Shown piece after piece: positions 17,864-27,671 of a stretch of DNA of 64,000 nt. The translations under genes and the position numbers were made by a program. A model generated the notes under the pieces. The model was not told the origin of the DNA. It worked only from the letters and a program-made list of their open reading frames with translations, and did no database searches. Each line of letters starts with the position of its first letter. The first letter of the stretch is position 1. The stretch comes from Methylobacterium sp. DB0501 (GTDB lineage: Bacteria; Pseudomonadota; Alphaproteobacteria; Rhizobiales; Beijerinckiaceae), in contig NZ_JAAKGV010000008.1 in the NCBI RefSeq assembly GCF_011043735.1, positions 109,840 through 173,839 on the forward strand, in the 5' to 3' direction.

Positions 17864-18586
17864 TCAATCGCCGTCGGGACGGAACACGTATCCCATGCCG
17901 CGCACGGTCTTGATGAAGCGCGGGTTGCCGGGATCTGGCTCGACCTTCTTGCGGATGCGGTTGATCCGCACGTCGATCGCCCGGTCGAACGCCTCCGGGT
18001 CGCGGGCATCGGCCAGGTCCAGCAGGCGCTCGCGGGTCAGCACGCGCTTGGGGTTGTCGAGGAAGGCCTTGAGCAGGGCGAATTCGGAGCGGGTCAGGAT
18101 CTGCTCGGTGCCGGCCTCGTCGCGCAGGCGCAGGGTCTCGGTGTCGACGAGCATCCGGCCGAAGCGGATGCCGGCCTCCGGCGGCGCCGGCCCGGGCGCG
18201 GGGCCGCGGGCCTGCGCCGCCCGGCGCAGGACGGAGCGGATGCGGGCGACGAGCTCGCGCAGCTCGCAGGGCTTGGGCAGGTAATCGTCGGCGCCGAGCT
18301 CGAGGCCGACCACCCGGTCGATCGGGCTCGCGGTGGCGGTGAGCATGATGATGGAAATCGTCGAACGGCCCTTGAGGTCGCGCACGATCGATAAGCCATC
18401 CTCCTCCGGCATGTTGAGGTCGAGGACGATCAGGTCCGGCGTGACCTCGGCGAGCCGCCGGCGCAAGGCACCGCCGCCGTCGCACAGGCTGACCTCGAAA
18501 CCGTGCATCCGCAGGTAGTCGCCCACCATGGCGCGGGCATCGGGCTCGTCGTCCACCACGACGACGTGCGGCACCGGCCCCGTCAT
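17864..18586 (-). CDS. OmpR-family response regulator
   Basis: A 240-residue two-domain regulator. The receiver domain begins VVVVDDEPDAR, has the phosphoacceptor in IVLDLNMPEEDGL and the conserved Lys in YLPKPCELREL. The C-terminal winged helix ends with FDRAIDVRINRIRKKVE and FIKTVRGMGYVF, typical of OmpR/PhoB proteins. ATG 18586 precedes the receiver directly. The nearest kinase gene (19397) is divergent and carries its own receiver, so a partnership is possible but not shown. Confidence 0.92.
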   Translation of the reverse strand: MTGPVPHVVVVDDEPDARAMVGDYLRMHGFEVSLCDGGGALRRRLAEVTPDLIVLDLNMPEEDGLSIVRDLKGRSTISIIMLTATASPIDRVVGLELGADDYLPKPCELRELVARIRSVLRRAAQARGPAPGPAPPEAGIRFGRMLVDTETLRLRDEAGTEQILTRSEFALLKAFLDNPKRVLTRERLLDLADARDPEAFDRAIDVRINRIRKKVEPDPGNPRFIKTVRGMGYVFRPDGD

Positions 18587-18821
18587 CGTGCCGCCCACCG
18601 CGATCCGCGCCGCGCCTTCATGTCCGCCCCCCTCGTCCGCCCCCCGTGCCGGAGCGGCCCCCGCCATCGCGGCGCCGTCGACCGGACAATGCCGTGCCGG
18701 ATGCTCTGCGTCCACGTGTCGTATCAAGGATGCGTCGTAGCAAGTATCGTCTCGGATGTCGCCGCAGGGCCGGGCAGCGGCGCGCGACATCCGTTCCCTC
18801 GTTCCGGCAGAGCCGCCGGCA

Positions 18822-19052
18822 TCACGCGAGGGTATGGGCGAGCCGCTGGGCGATCCGGACCCGCGACTCGGCCGGGAGCGCGCCGGGCGCCTCGGCCTCG
18901 ATCAGAGCGGCGATCTGGGCGATGCTCGGACCGCGCGAGCGCGAATCCTGCAGCAGCGCCTTCAGCGCGTCGAGATCCTGGCGCCAGGAGGGAGCGTCCT
19001 CCGGCAGAGTTGCGGCGGTCGCGCCGACTTGTACCGGGACCACGTGAAGCAT
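18822..19052 (-). CDS. Small hypothetical protein
   Basis: A 76-residue, mostly helical protein starting at ATG 19052 with GGAGG seven bases upstream. Notable segments are WRQDLDALKALLQDS and SIAQIAALIEAEAPGAL. No family is recognised. It lies between a response regulator and a hybrid kinase, which suggests an accessory role in signalling but nothing in the sequence proves this. Confidence 0.55.
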   Translation of the reverse strand: MLHVVPVQVGATAATLPEDAPSWRQDLDALKALLQDSRSRGPSIAQIAALIEAEAPGALPAESRVRIAQRLAHTLA

Positions 19053-19396
19053 GGCGTGCCTCCGTTCGCTGCAAGATTCTCGACAAGCGTCTCTGCAAGC
19101 GCGGCGCTTGTAGGCGGCTTCTGTTGCACGATCATTGCGCCACGATCTTCGCCTGCGACGATGTGCTCCCGCGCACAAGTCGCGACTGTCCGATGTCGGA
19201 CGCTGCCGTCATCCTCCTGGTCGTTCCCAAGTTGCAGCTCGTCCGCCGATCGGTCGCGACGGGGGGAATCGAAGGAAGCGGGGTACTTCGTCTGTCGCGA
19301 CCTTGTCCCGGCCGGCCCGCCCGGCCAGGATGGCGGCCCGACGCCTTGCGGAACGGTCCGCGGTCGCCGGGACGGCGAGGCCCCGACGGACGGTCG
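19053..19396. other. Intergenic region before the hybrid kinase
   Basis: 344 bases between the divergent small hypothetical gene and the kinase gene. It must carry both promoters. I see no repeat, RNA gene or exact operator in it. Confidence 0.35.
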
Positions 19397-21142
19397 ATGA
19401 GCGACGACGACATCCTCTTCCTGCCGGACGACGAGCCCGGCGAGGGCATGCCCGCCGCCGCCTGGCCGGTGATGGTGGTCGACGACGATCCCGCCGTGCA
19501 CGAGGGCACCCGCTTCGCACTGGCCGGTTACAGCCTCGACGGGGCCGGACTCGAGCTGGTCTCGGCCTACTCGGCAGCGGAGGCCCGGACCCTGCTGGCG
19601 CGCCGGGGCGGCATGGCGGTGATCCTGCTCGACGTGGTGATGGAGACCGACGATGCGGGCCTGCGGCTCGTCGACTTCGTCCGGCGGGAATTGAAGGACG
19701 ATACGGTGCGCATCATCCTGCGCACCGGCCAGCCCGGGCAGGCGCCGGAGCGGCGTGTCATCGTCGATTACGACATCAACGACTACAAGGCGAAGACCGA
19801 GCTTACCGCCGACAAGCTGTTCACCAGCCTCACCGCGGCCCTGCGTGCCTATCAGCAGCTCAAGCGCTTGGCAGAGACGCGGCGCGGGCTCGAGATCATC
19901 ATCGACGCCGCGCCGATGCTGCTCGACTACAAGTCGATGCAGCGGCTGGCGGAAGGGGTGTTGACCCAGGTCGGCTCGCTCCTCAACGTCGCCTGCGAAG
20001 GCATCCTGGTGCTGCGCGACCATACCGGCCCGCAGGACGCGGTCAGCGTGCTCGCCGGCTCGGGCTGCTACCAGCACCTCGCCGGGGGGGACGGGCAGGA
20101 GCCCCTCGACGCGGACGTGCGGGGCATCGTCGCCCAGGCCTTCGCCGAGCGGCGCCACACCTTCGGCGAGCAATGGTCGACGCTCTACGTCCACACCGCC
20201 AGCGGCAGCGAGATCGTCGCCCTCCTGAAGGCGGACCGCTCGCTCTCCGAGACCGACCGCGGGCTGATCGCCCTGTTCACCTCGCGCCTGTCGGTCGCCT
20301 TCGACAACGTGATCCTCTACGAGCAATTGCAGCGGGCGAATATCGGCCTGGAGCAGCGGGTGGTGGAGCGCACCGGCGAATTGATGCGCGCCAATCGCCG
20401 GCTCGCCATGCAGCGCTCGGACCTGCGCCGCGCCAACCAGCTCAAGACCGAGATCCTCGGCACGGTCGCCCACGACCTGAAGAACCCGCTCGCCGTGATC
20501 CTCGGCCGGGCCGAGATGCTGGGCGACATGATCGAGGCGCGGCCGCAGCCGGCGGAAGCGATGCACGCCCAGATCGGCCATATCCGCGAGACCGCGCGCC
20601 GCCTCACCGGCATGATCGAGACGCTGATCGCCGATGCGATGAACGACGCCCTCGACATCGTGGTCCGGCGCGAGCCGGTCGATTTCGCGGGCCTCGCCCG
20701 GGAGGTCTCGCAGGCCAACGCGCCCTTGGCCGAGACCAAGGGCCAGAGCCTGCGCTCCGAGATCCCCGGCCAGCTGACGCTGCACGGCGACGCCGAGCGC
20801 CTGCGCGAGGCGATGGACAACCTGATCTCCAACGCCATCAAGTATTCGCCGGCCGGCGCCGAGATCGTCGTCACGGTGGAGCAGGACGGGTCCGAGACGG
20901 TCTACGCCGTGCACGACCACGGGCCGGGCCTGTCGCCGGAGGATATCGGCCGCCTGTTCGGCCGCTTCCAGCGCCTCTCGGCCAAGCCCACCGCCGGCGA
21001 GGGCTCGACGGGACTCGGGCTGTCGATCGTCAAGCGGATCGCCGAGCTGCATGGCGGACGGGCGACCGCCGAGAGCCATGCGGGCGAGGCGGGATCGACC
21101 TTCGCGATCCGGTTGCCGAACGGCACCGGGGAGTTGCGGTGA
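19397..21142 (+). CDS. Hybrid sensor histidine kinase with receiver and DUF3369 domains
   Basis: A 581-residue soluble kinase. An N-terminal receiver (about 24-145, phosphoacceptor Asp79 in VILLDVVMETDD) is followed by a DUF3369 sensory domain (about 165-320), a coiled linker, a HisKA domain with VAHDLKNPLAVILGR (His359), and an ATPase domain with NLISNAIKYS (N box), HDHGPGLSPED and GEGSTGLGLSIVKRI. There is no membrane helix, so the signal is intracellular or comes through the receiver. DUF3369 proteins commonly pair receiver input with HD-GYP or kinase output; here output is a kinase. Target unknown; the OmpR-type regulator nearby is a candidate. Confidence 0.9.
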   Translation: MSDDDILFLPDDEPGEGMPAAAWPVMVVDDDPAVHEGTRFALAGYSLDGAGLELVSAYSAAEARTLLARRGGMAVILLDVVMETDDAGLRLVDFVRRELKDDTVRIILRTGQPGQAPERRVIVDYDINDYKAKTELTADKLFTSLTAALRAYQQLKRLAETRRGLEIIIDAAPMLLDYKSMQRLAEGVLTQVGSLLNVACEGILVLRDHTGPQDAVSVLAGSGCYQHLAGGDGQEPLDADVRGIVAQAFAERRHTFGEQWSTLYVHTASGSEIVALLKADRSLSETDRGLIALFTSRLSVAFDNVILYEQLQRANIGLEQRVVERTGELMRANRRLAMQRSDLRRANQLKTEILGTVAHDLKNPLAVILGRAEMLGDMIEARPQPAEAMHAQIGHIRETARRLTGMIETLIADAMNDALDIVVRREPVDFAGLAREVSQANAPLAETKGQSLRSEIPGQLTLHGDAERLREAMDNLISNAIKYSPAGAEIVVTVEQDGSETVYAVHDHGPGLSPEDIGRLFGRFQRLSAKPTAGEGSTGLGLSIVKRIAELHGGRATAESHAGEAGSTFAIRLPNGTGELR

Positions 21143-21246
21143 CGGCATCCGCCGTGGAGTGGATCTGCCGGTGACCTCAGGGTAGGCTCGGCTGCCGACG
21201 CGGCGCCATTCCTCAACCACCCGCGCGGCACCGGGAGGGAGCCGCG

Positions 21247-22101
21247 ATGCTCAGATCCTTCGTCGCCTCGGACGGCGCGGTGCTGAACTATATCGATGCC
21301 GGAGGGAACGGGAGCGATGTTCTGATCCTGCTGCACGGCTGGTCGCAGTCAGCAGCGATGTTCCGGCATCAGGTCGAGACATTCTCGCGGACGCGCCGGG
21401 TGATCGCGCTGGATTTCCGCGGCCACGGCGCCTCACCGAAGGCCGAGGGCGGCTACCGCATCCATCGCTTCGCCGTCGACCTCGCCGAGCTGATGGACCA
21501 CGCCGCGGTCGCACGGGCCAGCGTCCTCGGCTCCTCGATGGGCAACTCGGTCCTGTGGGCCTATATCGACCTCTACGGCACCGCCCGCCTCGATCGCCTC
21601 GTCTTCGTGGACGAGCCGGCCTCGGTGATGCGCCAGCCCGGCATGACGGACGAGGAAGCCGTCGAGGCGGGCGCCCTGTTCGACGCAGCGACCATGACGA
21701 CCATCGCGGCGCAGATCATGGGACCGGAAGGCGCGGCCACCCGGGAGGCTTTTCTCGACGGAATGATCACCAAGGGCATCCCGCGCGCGTTGCGCGCTTT
21801 CATGCTCGCCGAGAACCTGCGCGCCGACCCGCACGACGTCGCGTCCCTGTTCGTCAACCACTGCGCGATCGACTGGCGGGACATCTTCCACCGCATCGAC
21901 CGCCCCACGCTCGTGATCGGTGGCCGCGTCAGCCACGTGAACCCACGCTCGCAGGAATGGATCCACGCCCAGGTGGCCGGATCGGAACTCGTGATCGTCG
22001 AGGAGGCCGAGGGCGGGGCGCACTTCCCGTTCCTGGAGGCGCCGGAGGCCTTCAACTCCGTCCTGGCCCGCTTCCTCGACGATGGCGCGGCATCGGCCTG
22101 A
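21247..22101 (+). CDS. Alpha/beta-hydrolase fold protein
   Basis: A 284-residue hydrolase. The oxyanion-hole segment ILLHGWSQSAAMF, DFRGHGAS, the nucleophile elbow GSSMGN (Ser about 100) and the late His in EGGAHFPFLEAPEAF are all present. An Asp acid could be in the VIGGRVSHVNP region. The overall pattern is like arylesterase/chloroperoxidase-type carboxylic ester hydrolases, but substrate cannot be stated. It converges on the fds operon with an 11-base gap. Confidence 0.82.
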   Translation: MLRSFVASDGAVLNYIDAGGNGSDVLILLHGWSQSAAMFRHQVETFSRTRRVIALDFRGHGASPKAEGGYRIHRFAVDLAELMDHAAVARASVLGSSMGNSVLWAYIDLYGTARLDRLVFVDEPASVMRQPGMTDEEAVEAGALFDAATMTTIAAQIMGPEGAATREAFLDGMITKGIPRALRAFMLAENLRADPHDVASLFVNHCAIDWRDIFHRIDRPTLVIGGRVSHVNPRSQEWIHAQVAGSELVIVEEAEGGAHFPFLEAPEAFNSVLARFLDDGAASA

Positions 22102-22112
22102 CGCGCCTCGTC

Positions 22113-22403
22113 TCACCCCGCGTCGCTCGCGCCCAACCCCTGCTCGTGCGGATGCGTCACCGCATCGGGAATCGGGCTGCGCGCCTTCGGGGTGATCTGC
22201 AAGGCGGTGAGGGCCAGCGGATCGAGGCCGTGATCGGCCTCGCCGCAATAGGCGACGAGTTGGTCGCGCATACGCGGGGTCCAGAACGCCACGATGTGCT
22301 TGTGGATGCCCGCGACGGCCTCATCCTCCGGATAGGAGCGGAAGAAGGCGGCGATCTGGTTCGCCATGCGGACGAGCTTCTCGCGGGGATCGACGGCGCT
22401 CAT
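22113..22403 (-). CDS. fdsD: Formate dehydrogenase delta subunit
   Basis: A 96-residue protein with the FdsD pattern: LVRMANQIAAFFRSYP, then IHKHIVAFWTPRMRDQLVAY. It is the small, cofactor-free subunit or maturation helper of the soluble NAD-dependent formate dehydrogenase. It is the last gene of the fdsG-fdsB-fdsA-fdhD-fdsD operon, 24 bases after fdhD. Confidence 0.93.
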   Translation of the reverse strand: MSAVDPREKLVRMANQIAAFFRSYPEDEAVAGIHKHIVAFWTPRMRDQLVAYCGEADHGLDPLALTALQITPKARSPIPDAVTHPHEQGLGASDAG

Positions 22404-22427
22404 TGCGAAACACTCACGGCAAGGAAC

Positions 22428-23249
22428 TCACGGAACGGTCAGCCGCTCGGGCGCGGTGAACAGGGTGACGGTGTCGTGGCGGGCGATCGCCGCGAGGGTC
22501 AGGCCGTGCAGGGCCGCGCGCTCGACGGCGAGCGAGGTCGGGGCCGAGATCGCCACCAGCACGGCGGCGCCGAAGCTCGCGGCCTTCTCGACCATCTCGA
22601 ACGAGCAACGGCTGGTGATGAGGAGGAACCCGTCCTCGGGTCGGGCGCCGGCGCGCAGGAGCGCGCCGATCAGCTTGTCGAGGGCGTTGTGGCGCCCGAC
22701 GTCCTCGCGCACCGCCAGCACCTGGCCGTCGCGGCCGGCCCAACCGGCGGCGTGGACCGCGCGTGTCTCGCGGCCGAGCACCTGGAGGTCGTCGAGTGCC
22801 CTCACCGCGCGCTCGACGGCCGAGAGGGACACCGTGACGCCCGGCGCGGCCCGCCGCTCGGCTTTCGGGATGTCCTTCAGGTCGTCGATGCCGCAGACGC
22901 CGCAGCCGGTGCGGCCCGACAACGCCCGCTTGCGGGCGAGGTGCTCGCGCAGGCGCCCCGGCACCAGGTCGACGACGAGGCGCATGCCCCCCTCCCCGGT
23001 CTCGACGCGCACGCCGCGGATCTCGTCCGCGCCCGCCACGATCCCTTCCGTCAGGCTGAAGCCGTAGGCGAAGTCGGCGAGGTCCGCCGGCGTCGTCATC
23101 ATGACGGCGTAGGGCACGTCGCCGTAGATCACGTTCACCGGCATCTCGACGGCGAGCGAGCGCTCCCCCTCCCGCCCCTCCCCGCGCCCGTAGGCGACGG
23201 TGAGGGTCGGGGCGGGATGGCACGTCGCGACGCCGCTACTCGGCGGCAT
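22428..23249 (-). CDS. fdhD: Formate dehydrogenase sulfurtransferase FdhD
   Basis: Transfers sulfur to the molybdenum cofactor of formate dehydrogenase. The 273-residue protein carries TGCGVCG (the redox CxxC loop), VNVIYGDVPYAVMMTTP, FAYGFSLTEGIV, VREDVGRHNALDKLIG and TSRCSFEMVEKAA, all conserved in FdhD. ATG 23249 overlaps the end of fdsA by 14 bases, so the two are likely coupled; a start at 23291 is possible. Its place between fdsA and fdsD is normal for fds operons (there also called fdsC). Confidence 0.92.
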   Translation of the reverse strand: MPPSSGVATCHPAPTLTVAYGRGEGREGERSLAVEMPVNVIYGDVPYAVMMTTPADLADFAYGFSLTEGIVAGADEIRGVRVETGEGGMRLVVDLVPGRLREHLARKRALSGRTGCGVCGIDDLKDIPKAERRAAPGVTVSLSAVERAVRALDDLQVLGRETRAVHAAGWAGRDGQVLAVREDVGRHNALDKLIGALLRAGARPEDGFLLITSRCSFEMVEKAASFGAAVLVAISAPTSLAVERAALHGLTLAAIARHDTVTLFTAPERLTVP

Positions 23250-26097
23250 CGAGGGTCTGGGCGATGCGGGTGAGGGAGATGTCTTCCTCATAGAACCGGG
23301 CCTGCCAATCGGAGGGCCGGTTGGTACGCCGAACCTGCACCGCCGTCACCTTGTACTCGGGGCAGTTGGTCGCCCAGTCCGAATAATCGGTGGTGATGAC
23401 GTTGGCGCCGGTCTTGGCGTGGTGGAAGGTGGTGTAGACCACCCCCGGCTGCATCCGCTCGGTGACCCGGGCCTTGAGGGCGATATCGCCCGACCGGCTC
23501 TCCAGGCTGACGAGGTCGCCGTCAACGATGCCGCGGCTCTCGGCATCGAAGGGATGGATCTCCAGTACGTCCTCCGGATGCCACAGCGAGTTGGCGGTGC
23601 GCCGCGTCTGCGCGCCGACATTGTACTGCGACAGGATCCGGCCGGTGGTCAGGACCAGCGGGAACTTGCGGGTCGTGCGCTCGTCGGAAGCGACGAACTC
23701 GGTGAGCATGAACCGGCCGAGGCCCCGCACGAAGCGGTCCACATGCATCATCGGCGTGCCCTGCGGCGCCTTGTCGTTGCAGGGCCACTGGATCGAGCCG
23801 AGTTCCTCCAGCTTGGCGTAGGACACGCCGGCGAAGCTCGGGGTCAGCCGGGCGATCTCGTCCATGATCTCGGACGGATGCGTGTAGTGCATCGGGTAGC
23901 CGAGCGCGTTGGAGAGCAGCATCGTGCCCTCCCAGTCGCCGTAGCCGCCCATCGGCGCCATCACCTGGCGCACCCGGCTGATCCGCCGCTCGGCATTGGT
24001 GAAGGTGCCGTCCTTCTCCAGGAACGAGGCGCCCGGCAGGAAGACGTGGGCGTATTTCGCCGTCTCGTTCAGGAACAGGTCCTGGATGACGATGCACTCC
24101 ATCGCCCGCAGGCCGGCGGTGACGTGGTGCGTGTCGGGATCGGACTGGGCGATGTCCTCGCCCTGGATGTACAGGCCCTTGAACGTGCCGGCGACGGCCT
24201 CGTCCAGCATGTTGGTGATGCGCAGGCCGGGATCGGGCGACAGGGCGGCGCCCCACAGGGCCTCGAAGGTCTCGCGGGTGGCGTCGTCCGAGACGTGGCG
24301 GTAGCCGGTCAGCTCGTGCGGGAACGAGCCCATGTCGCAGGAGCCCTGGACGTTGTTCTGGCCCCGCAGCGGGTTCACGCCGGCACCCGGCTTGCCGATA
24401 TTGCCGGTGGCCATGGCAATGTTCGCCATGCCCATCACCATGGTCGAGCCCTGGCTGTGCTCGGTGACGCCCAGCCCGTAATAGATCGCCGCGGCTCCGC
24501 CCTTGGCGTAGAGCCGGGCAGCCGCCCGCACCTCGGCCGGGTCGCAGCCGGTCAGCTCCTGCACCGCTTCCGGAGCATGGCGCTCGTCGGCGATGAAGCG
24601 GGCCCAGATCTCGAAATCCTTGAGATCGCAGCGCTCGCGGACGTAAGCCTCGTCGACGAGTCCCTCCGTCACGATGACGTGGGCGAGCGCGTTGATCATC
24701 GCCACGTTGGCGCCGGGCTTGACCGGCAGGTGGTGCGTCGCCCGGATATGGGGCGACTTGACGAGGTCGATCCGGCGCGGGTCGATCACGATCAGCTTGG
24801 CGCCCTGGCGCAGGCGCTTCTTCATCCGCGAGCCGAAGACCGGGTGGCCGTCGGTCGGGTTGGCGCCGATCACCAGGATCACGTCGGAATCCTCGACCGA
24901 CTTGAAGTCCTGGGTGCCGGCCGAGGTGCCCAGCGTCGACATCAGGCCGTAGCCGGTCGGCGAGTGGCAGACCCGGGCGCAGGTATCGACGTTGTTGTTG
25001 CCGAAGCCGGCGCGGACCAGCTTCTGGACGAGGTAGGCCTCCTCGTTGGTGCAGCGCGACGAGGTGATGCCGCCGATCGAATCCTTGCCGTATTTGGCCT
25101 GGATGCGCTTGAAGGCGGTGGCCGCGTGCTGGATCGCCTCCTCCCAGGACACTTCGCGCCAGGGATCGGTGATCTTGTCGCGCACCATCGGCTTGGTGAT
25201 GCGGTCCTGGTGGGTGGCGTAGCCGTAGGCGAAGCGGCCCTTGACGCAGGAATGGCCCTCGTTGGCCTTGCCGTCCTTGTAGGGCACCATGCGGACGATC
25301 CGGTCGCCCTGCATCTCGGCCTTGAAGGCGCAGCCGACGCCGCAATAGGCGCAGGTCGTGACCGCCGAATGCTCCGGCTGGCCCATGGCGATGACCGACT
25401 TCTCCTGGAGCGTCGCCGTCGGGCAGGCCTGCACGCAGGCGCCGCAGGAGACGCACTCGGAGTTGAAGAAGTCGGTCGGCCCGGCCGCCACCCGCGAATC
25501 GAAGCCGCGGCCGGCGATGGTCAGCGCGAAGGTGCCCTGCACCTCCTCGCAGGCCCGGACGCAGCGATTGCAGACGATGCACTTCGACGGGTCGTAGGCG
25601 AAGTACGGGTTTGACTCGTCCTTCGGCAGGTAAAGCTCGGAATTCTTCGAGACGTGGTTCGCCCCGTCATAGCCGTAGCGCACCTCGCGCAGGCCGACCG
25701 TGCCGGCCTGCGTCTGCAACTCGCAATCGCCGTTGGCCGAGCAGGTCAGGCAGTCGAGGGGGTGGTCGGAGATGTAGAGCTCCATCACGCCTTTACGCAG
25801 GCGCGCGAGCTTGTCCGACTGGGTATGCACCACCATGCCGTTCTCGGCTGGGGTGGTGCAGGAGGCCGGCGTGCCGCGCCGCCCGTCGATCTCGACGAGG
25901 CAGAGGCGGCAGGAGCCGAACGGCTCGAGCGAATCGGTGGCGCACAGCTTCGGGATCTGCGTCCCGGCATGCATCGCCGCCGCCATCACCGAAGTGCCGG
26001 CGGGCACCGTCACGCTCTGTCCGTCGATCGTCAGCGTCACCGTCTGGTCGGAGACGCGGATCGGGGTGCCGTAGTCGATTTCCTTGATGAGGGCCAT
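23236..26097 (-). CDS. fdsA: NAD-dependent formate dehydrogenase alpha subunit (Mo catalytic subunit)
   Basis: Oxidises formate to CO2 at a bis-MGD molybdenum centre; electrons pass to FdsB. The 953-residue protein has a [2Fe-2S] ferredoxin domain (Cys52, 63, 66, 80), a His-Cys type cluster region (HPLDCLTCSANGDCEL), two 4Fe-4S sites (CIVCNRCVRAC; CVSCGACVQACP), the CAYCGVGC motif, and the active site RVCHSP with Cys377 as metal ligand, so it is a cysteine and not a selenocysteine enzyme. ATG 26097 gives the standard N-terminus. In a methylotroph this enzyme supplies NADH from C1 oxidation. Confidence 0.97.
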   Translation of the reverse strand: MALIKEIDYGTPIRVSDQTVTLTIDGQSVTVPAGTSVMAAAMHAGTQIPKLCATDSLEPFGSCRLCLVEIDGRRGTPASCTTPAENGMVVHTQSDKLARLRKGVMELYISDHPLDCLTCSANGDCELQTQAGTVGLREVRYGYDGANHVSKNSELYLPKDESNPYFAYDPSKCIVCNRCVRACEEVQGTFALTIAGRGFDSRVAAGPTDFFNSECVSCGACVQACPTATLQEKSVIAMGQPEHSAVTTCAYCGVGCAFKAEMQGDRIVRMVPYKDGKANEGHSCVKGRFAYGYATHQDRITKPMVRDKITDPWREVSWEEAIQHAATAFKRIQAKYGKDSIGGITSSRCTNEEAYLVQKLVRAGFGNNNVDTCARVCHSPTGYGLMSTLGTSAGTQDFKSVEDSDVILVIGANPTDGHPVFGSRMKKRLRQGAKLIVIDPRRIDLVKSPHIRATHHLPVKPGANVAMINALAHVIVTEGLVDEAYVRERCDLKDFEIWARFIADERHAPEAVQELTGCDPAEVRAAARLYAKGGAAAIYYGLGVTEHSQGSTMVMGMANIAMATGNIGKPGAGVNPLRGQNNVQGSCDMGSFPHELTGYRHVSDDATRETFEALWGAALSPDPGLRITNMLDEAVAGTFKGLYIQGEDIAQSDPDTHHVTAGLRAMECIVIQDLFLNETAKYAHVFLPGASFLEKDGTFTNAERRISRVRQVMAPMGGYGDWEGTMLLSNALGYPMHYTHPSEIMDEIARLTPSFAGVSYAKLEELGSIQWPCNDKAPQGTPMMHVDRFVRGLGRFMLTEFVASDERTTRKFPLVLTTGRILSQYNVGAQTRRTANSLWHPEDVLEIHPFDAESRGIVDGDLVSLESRSGDIALKARVTERMQPGVVYTTFHHAKTGANVITTDYSDWATNCPEYKVTAVQVRRTNRPSDWQARFYEEDISLTRIAQTLDAAE

Positions 26098-26108
26098 CGG
26101 ATGCCTCC

Positions 26109-27671
26109 TCACTCCGCCGCCAGCGGCAGCTTGGCGCCGCGGCCGGAGAAGTCTTCCGGGAAATGGGTGAGCGCGCTCATCACCGGGACGGGCGTGAGCC
26201 CGCCCATGGCGCAGAGCGAACCGTCGGTCATGACCTCGCAGAGGTCGGTGACGAGGGCGAGGTTCTCGCGGGGCGACTCGCCGGCGAGCACCTTGTCGAT
26301 CGTCTCCATGCCGCGCACCGCGCCGATCCGGCACGGCGTGCACTTGCCGCACGACTCGGCGGCACAGAACTCGAAGGCGAAGCGGGCCTGGCGGGCCAGA
26401 TCGACGGTGTCGTCGAACACCACGATTCCGCCGTGACCCAGAAGGCCCTTCTTGGCCGCGAACGCCTCGTAATCGAGCGGCGTGTCGAGGAGCGTGTCGG
26501 GGAAATAGGCCCCGAGCGGCCCGCCGACCTGCACCGCGCGCAGGGGCCGGCCGGAGGCGGTGCCGCCGCCGAAATCCTCGATCACCTCGCGCAACGTCAG
26601 GCCGAAGGCGGTCTCGATCAGGCCGCCGCGCGCGACGTTGCCGGCGAGCTGGATCGGCAGGGTGCCCAGCGAGCGGCCCATGCCGTAGGCGGCGTAAGCC
26701 GGGCCGCCGTGCTCCATGATCCACGGCACCGCCGCGAAGGAGAGCACGTTGTTGACGAGCGTCGGCTGCCCGAACAGCCCCTTGAGCGCCGGGATCGGGG
26801 GCTTGGCCCGCACGAGGCCGCGCTTGCCCTCCAGGCTTTCCAGCAGCGAGGTCTCCTCGCCGCAGATATAGGCGCCGGCCCCGAGCCGCACTTCGAGGTG
26901 GAAGGCGTGGCCCGACCCCAGCACGTTCGCGCCGAGAGTGCCGGCGCGCTCGGCCGCCGCGATGGCGGTCTCGAGCGCCGCGAAGGCGTGCGGGTACTCG
27001 GAGCGGCAATAGATGTAGCCGCGCGTGGCGCCGACCGCGACGGCAGCGATCGTCATGCCCTCGATCAGCGTGAGCGGATCGCCCTCCATCAGCATCCGGT
27101 CGGCGAAGGTGCCGGAATCACCCTCGTCGGCGTTGCAGACCACGTATTTCTGCGGCGCTTGCGCCAGCATCACCGTGTTCCACTTGATGCCGGTCGGGAA
27201 GCCGGCGCCACCGCGGCCGCGCAGGCCCGAGGCCTTCACCGCCTCGACGGTCCCGGCGGGACCGGCCGCCAGGGCCGCTTCGAGGCCGCGATAGCCGCCA
27301 TGGGCCCGGTAGGCCTCGACCGTGGCCGGATCGACGATGCCGCACCGGCCGAAGGTCAGGCGCTGCTGGCGCGCGAGGTAGGGATGCTCCTCGGGCCGGC
27401 CGATGCGCAGGGAATGGGCGCCGCCCTCCGCCAGCCCGGCATCGAGCAGCGCTTCGACGTCGCCCGGCCGCACCGGCCCGTAGGCGATGCGCCCCTCCGG
27501 CGTCGCCACCTCGAGGAGCGGCTCCAGCCACAGCATGCCGCGGGAGCCGGTCCGCACGAGGGTGATGTCGAGGCCGCGGGCCTCGGCCGCGCGGATCAGC
27601 GCCTTCGCGACGCGGTCGGCGCCGAGAGCGAGGCTCGCGGCATCCTTGGGCAGGTAGAGGGTGATGCTCAC
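26109..27671 (-). CDS. fdsB: NAD-dependent formate dehydrogenase beta subunit (FMN/NAD)
   Basis: The diaphorase subunit that reduces NAD+. The 520-residue protein has an N-terminal thioredoxin-like domain, the NAD/FMN site GLRGRGGAGFPTGIKW, NADEGDSGTFADR, GAYICGEETSLLESLEGK, and the 4Fe-4S site ESCGKCTPCRIGAVRG. It resembles NuoF of complex I, as expected. The start is a GTG at 27671 that overlaps the fdsG stop (GTGA), so the subunits are translated in step. Confidence 0.96.
   Translation of the reverse strand: MSITLYLPKDAASLALGADRVAKALIRAAEARGLDITLVRTGSRGMLWLEPLLEVATPEGRIAYGPVRPGDVEALLDAGLAEGGAHSLRIGRPEEHPYLARQQRLTFGRCGIVDPATVEAYRAHGGYRGLEAALAAGPAGTVEAVKASGLRGRGGAGFPTGIKWNTVMLAQAPQKYVVCNADEGDSGTFADRMLMEGDPLTLIEGMTIAAVAVGATRGYIYCRSEYPHAFAALETAIAAAERAGTLGANVLGSGHAFHLEVRLGAGAYICGEETSLLESLEGKRGLVRAKPPIPALKGLFGQPTLVNNVLSFAAVPWIMEHGGPAYAAYGMGRSLGTLPIQLAGNVARGGLIETAFGLTLREVIEDFGGGTASGRPLRAVQVGGPLGAYFPDTLLDTPLDYEAFAAKKGLLGHGGIVVFDDTVDLARQARFAFEFCAAESCGKCTPCRIGAVRGMETIDKVLAGESPRENLALVTDLCEVMTDGSLCAMGGLTPVPVMSALTHFPEDFSGRGAKLPLAAE

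Noticed and set aside
18962..21220. 752-codon minus-strand frame opposite the hybrid kinase
   Set aside because: No domain and antisense to a kinase with all catalytic motifs.
23200..25614. 804-codon plus-strand frame opposite fdsA
   Set aside because: His/Arg/Val-rich shadow of fdsA with no motif; fdsA is certain.
23236..27009. A single 1257-residue fused FdsB-FdsA protein
   Set aside because: The frame is open upstream of fdsA by chance; the FdsB protein is encoded in another frame, and fdsA has its own ATG at 26097 with the standard N-terminus.
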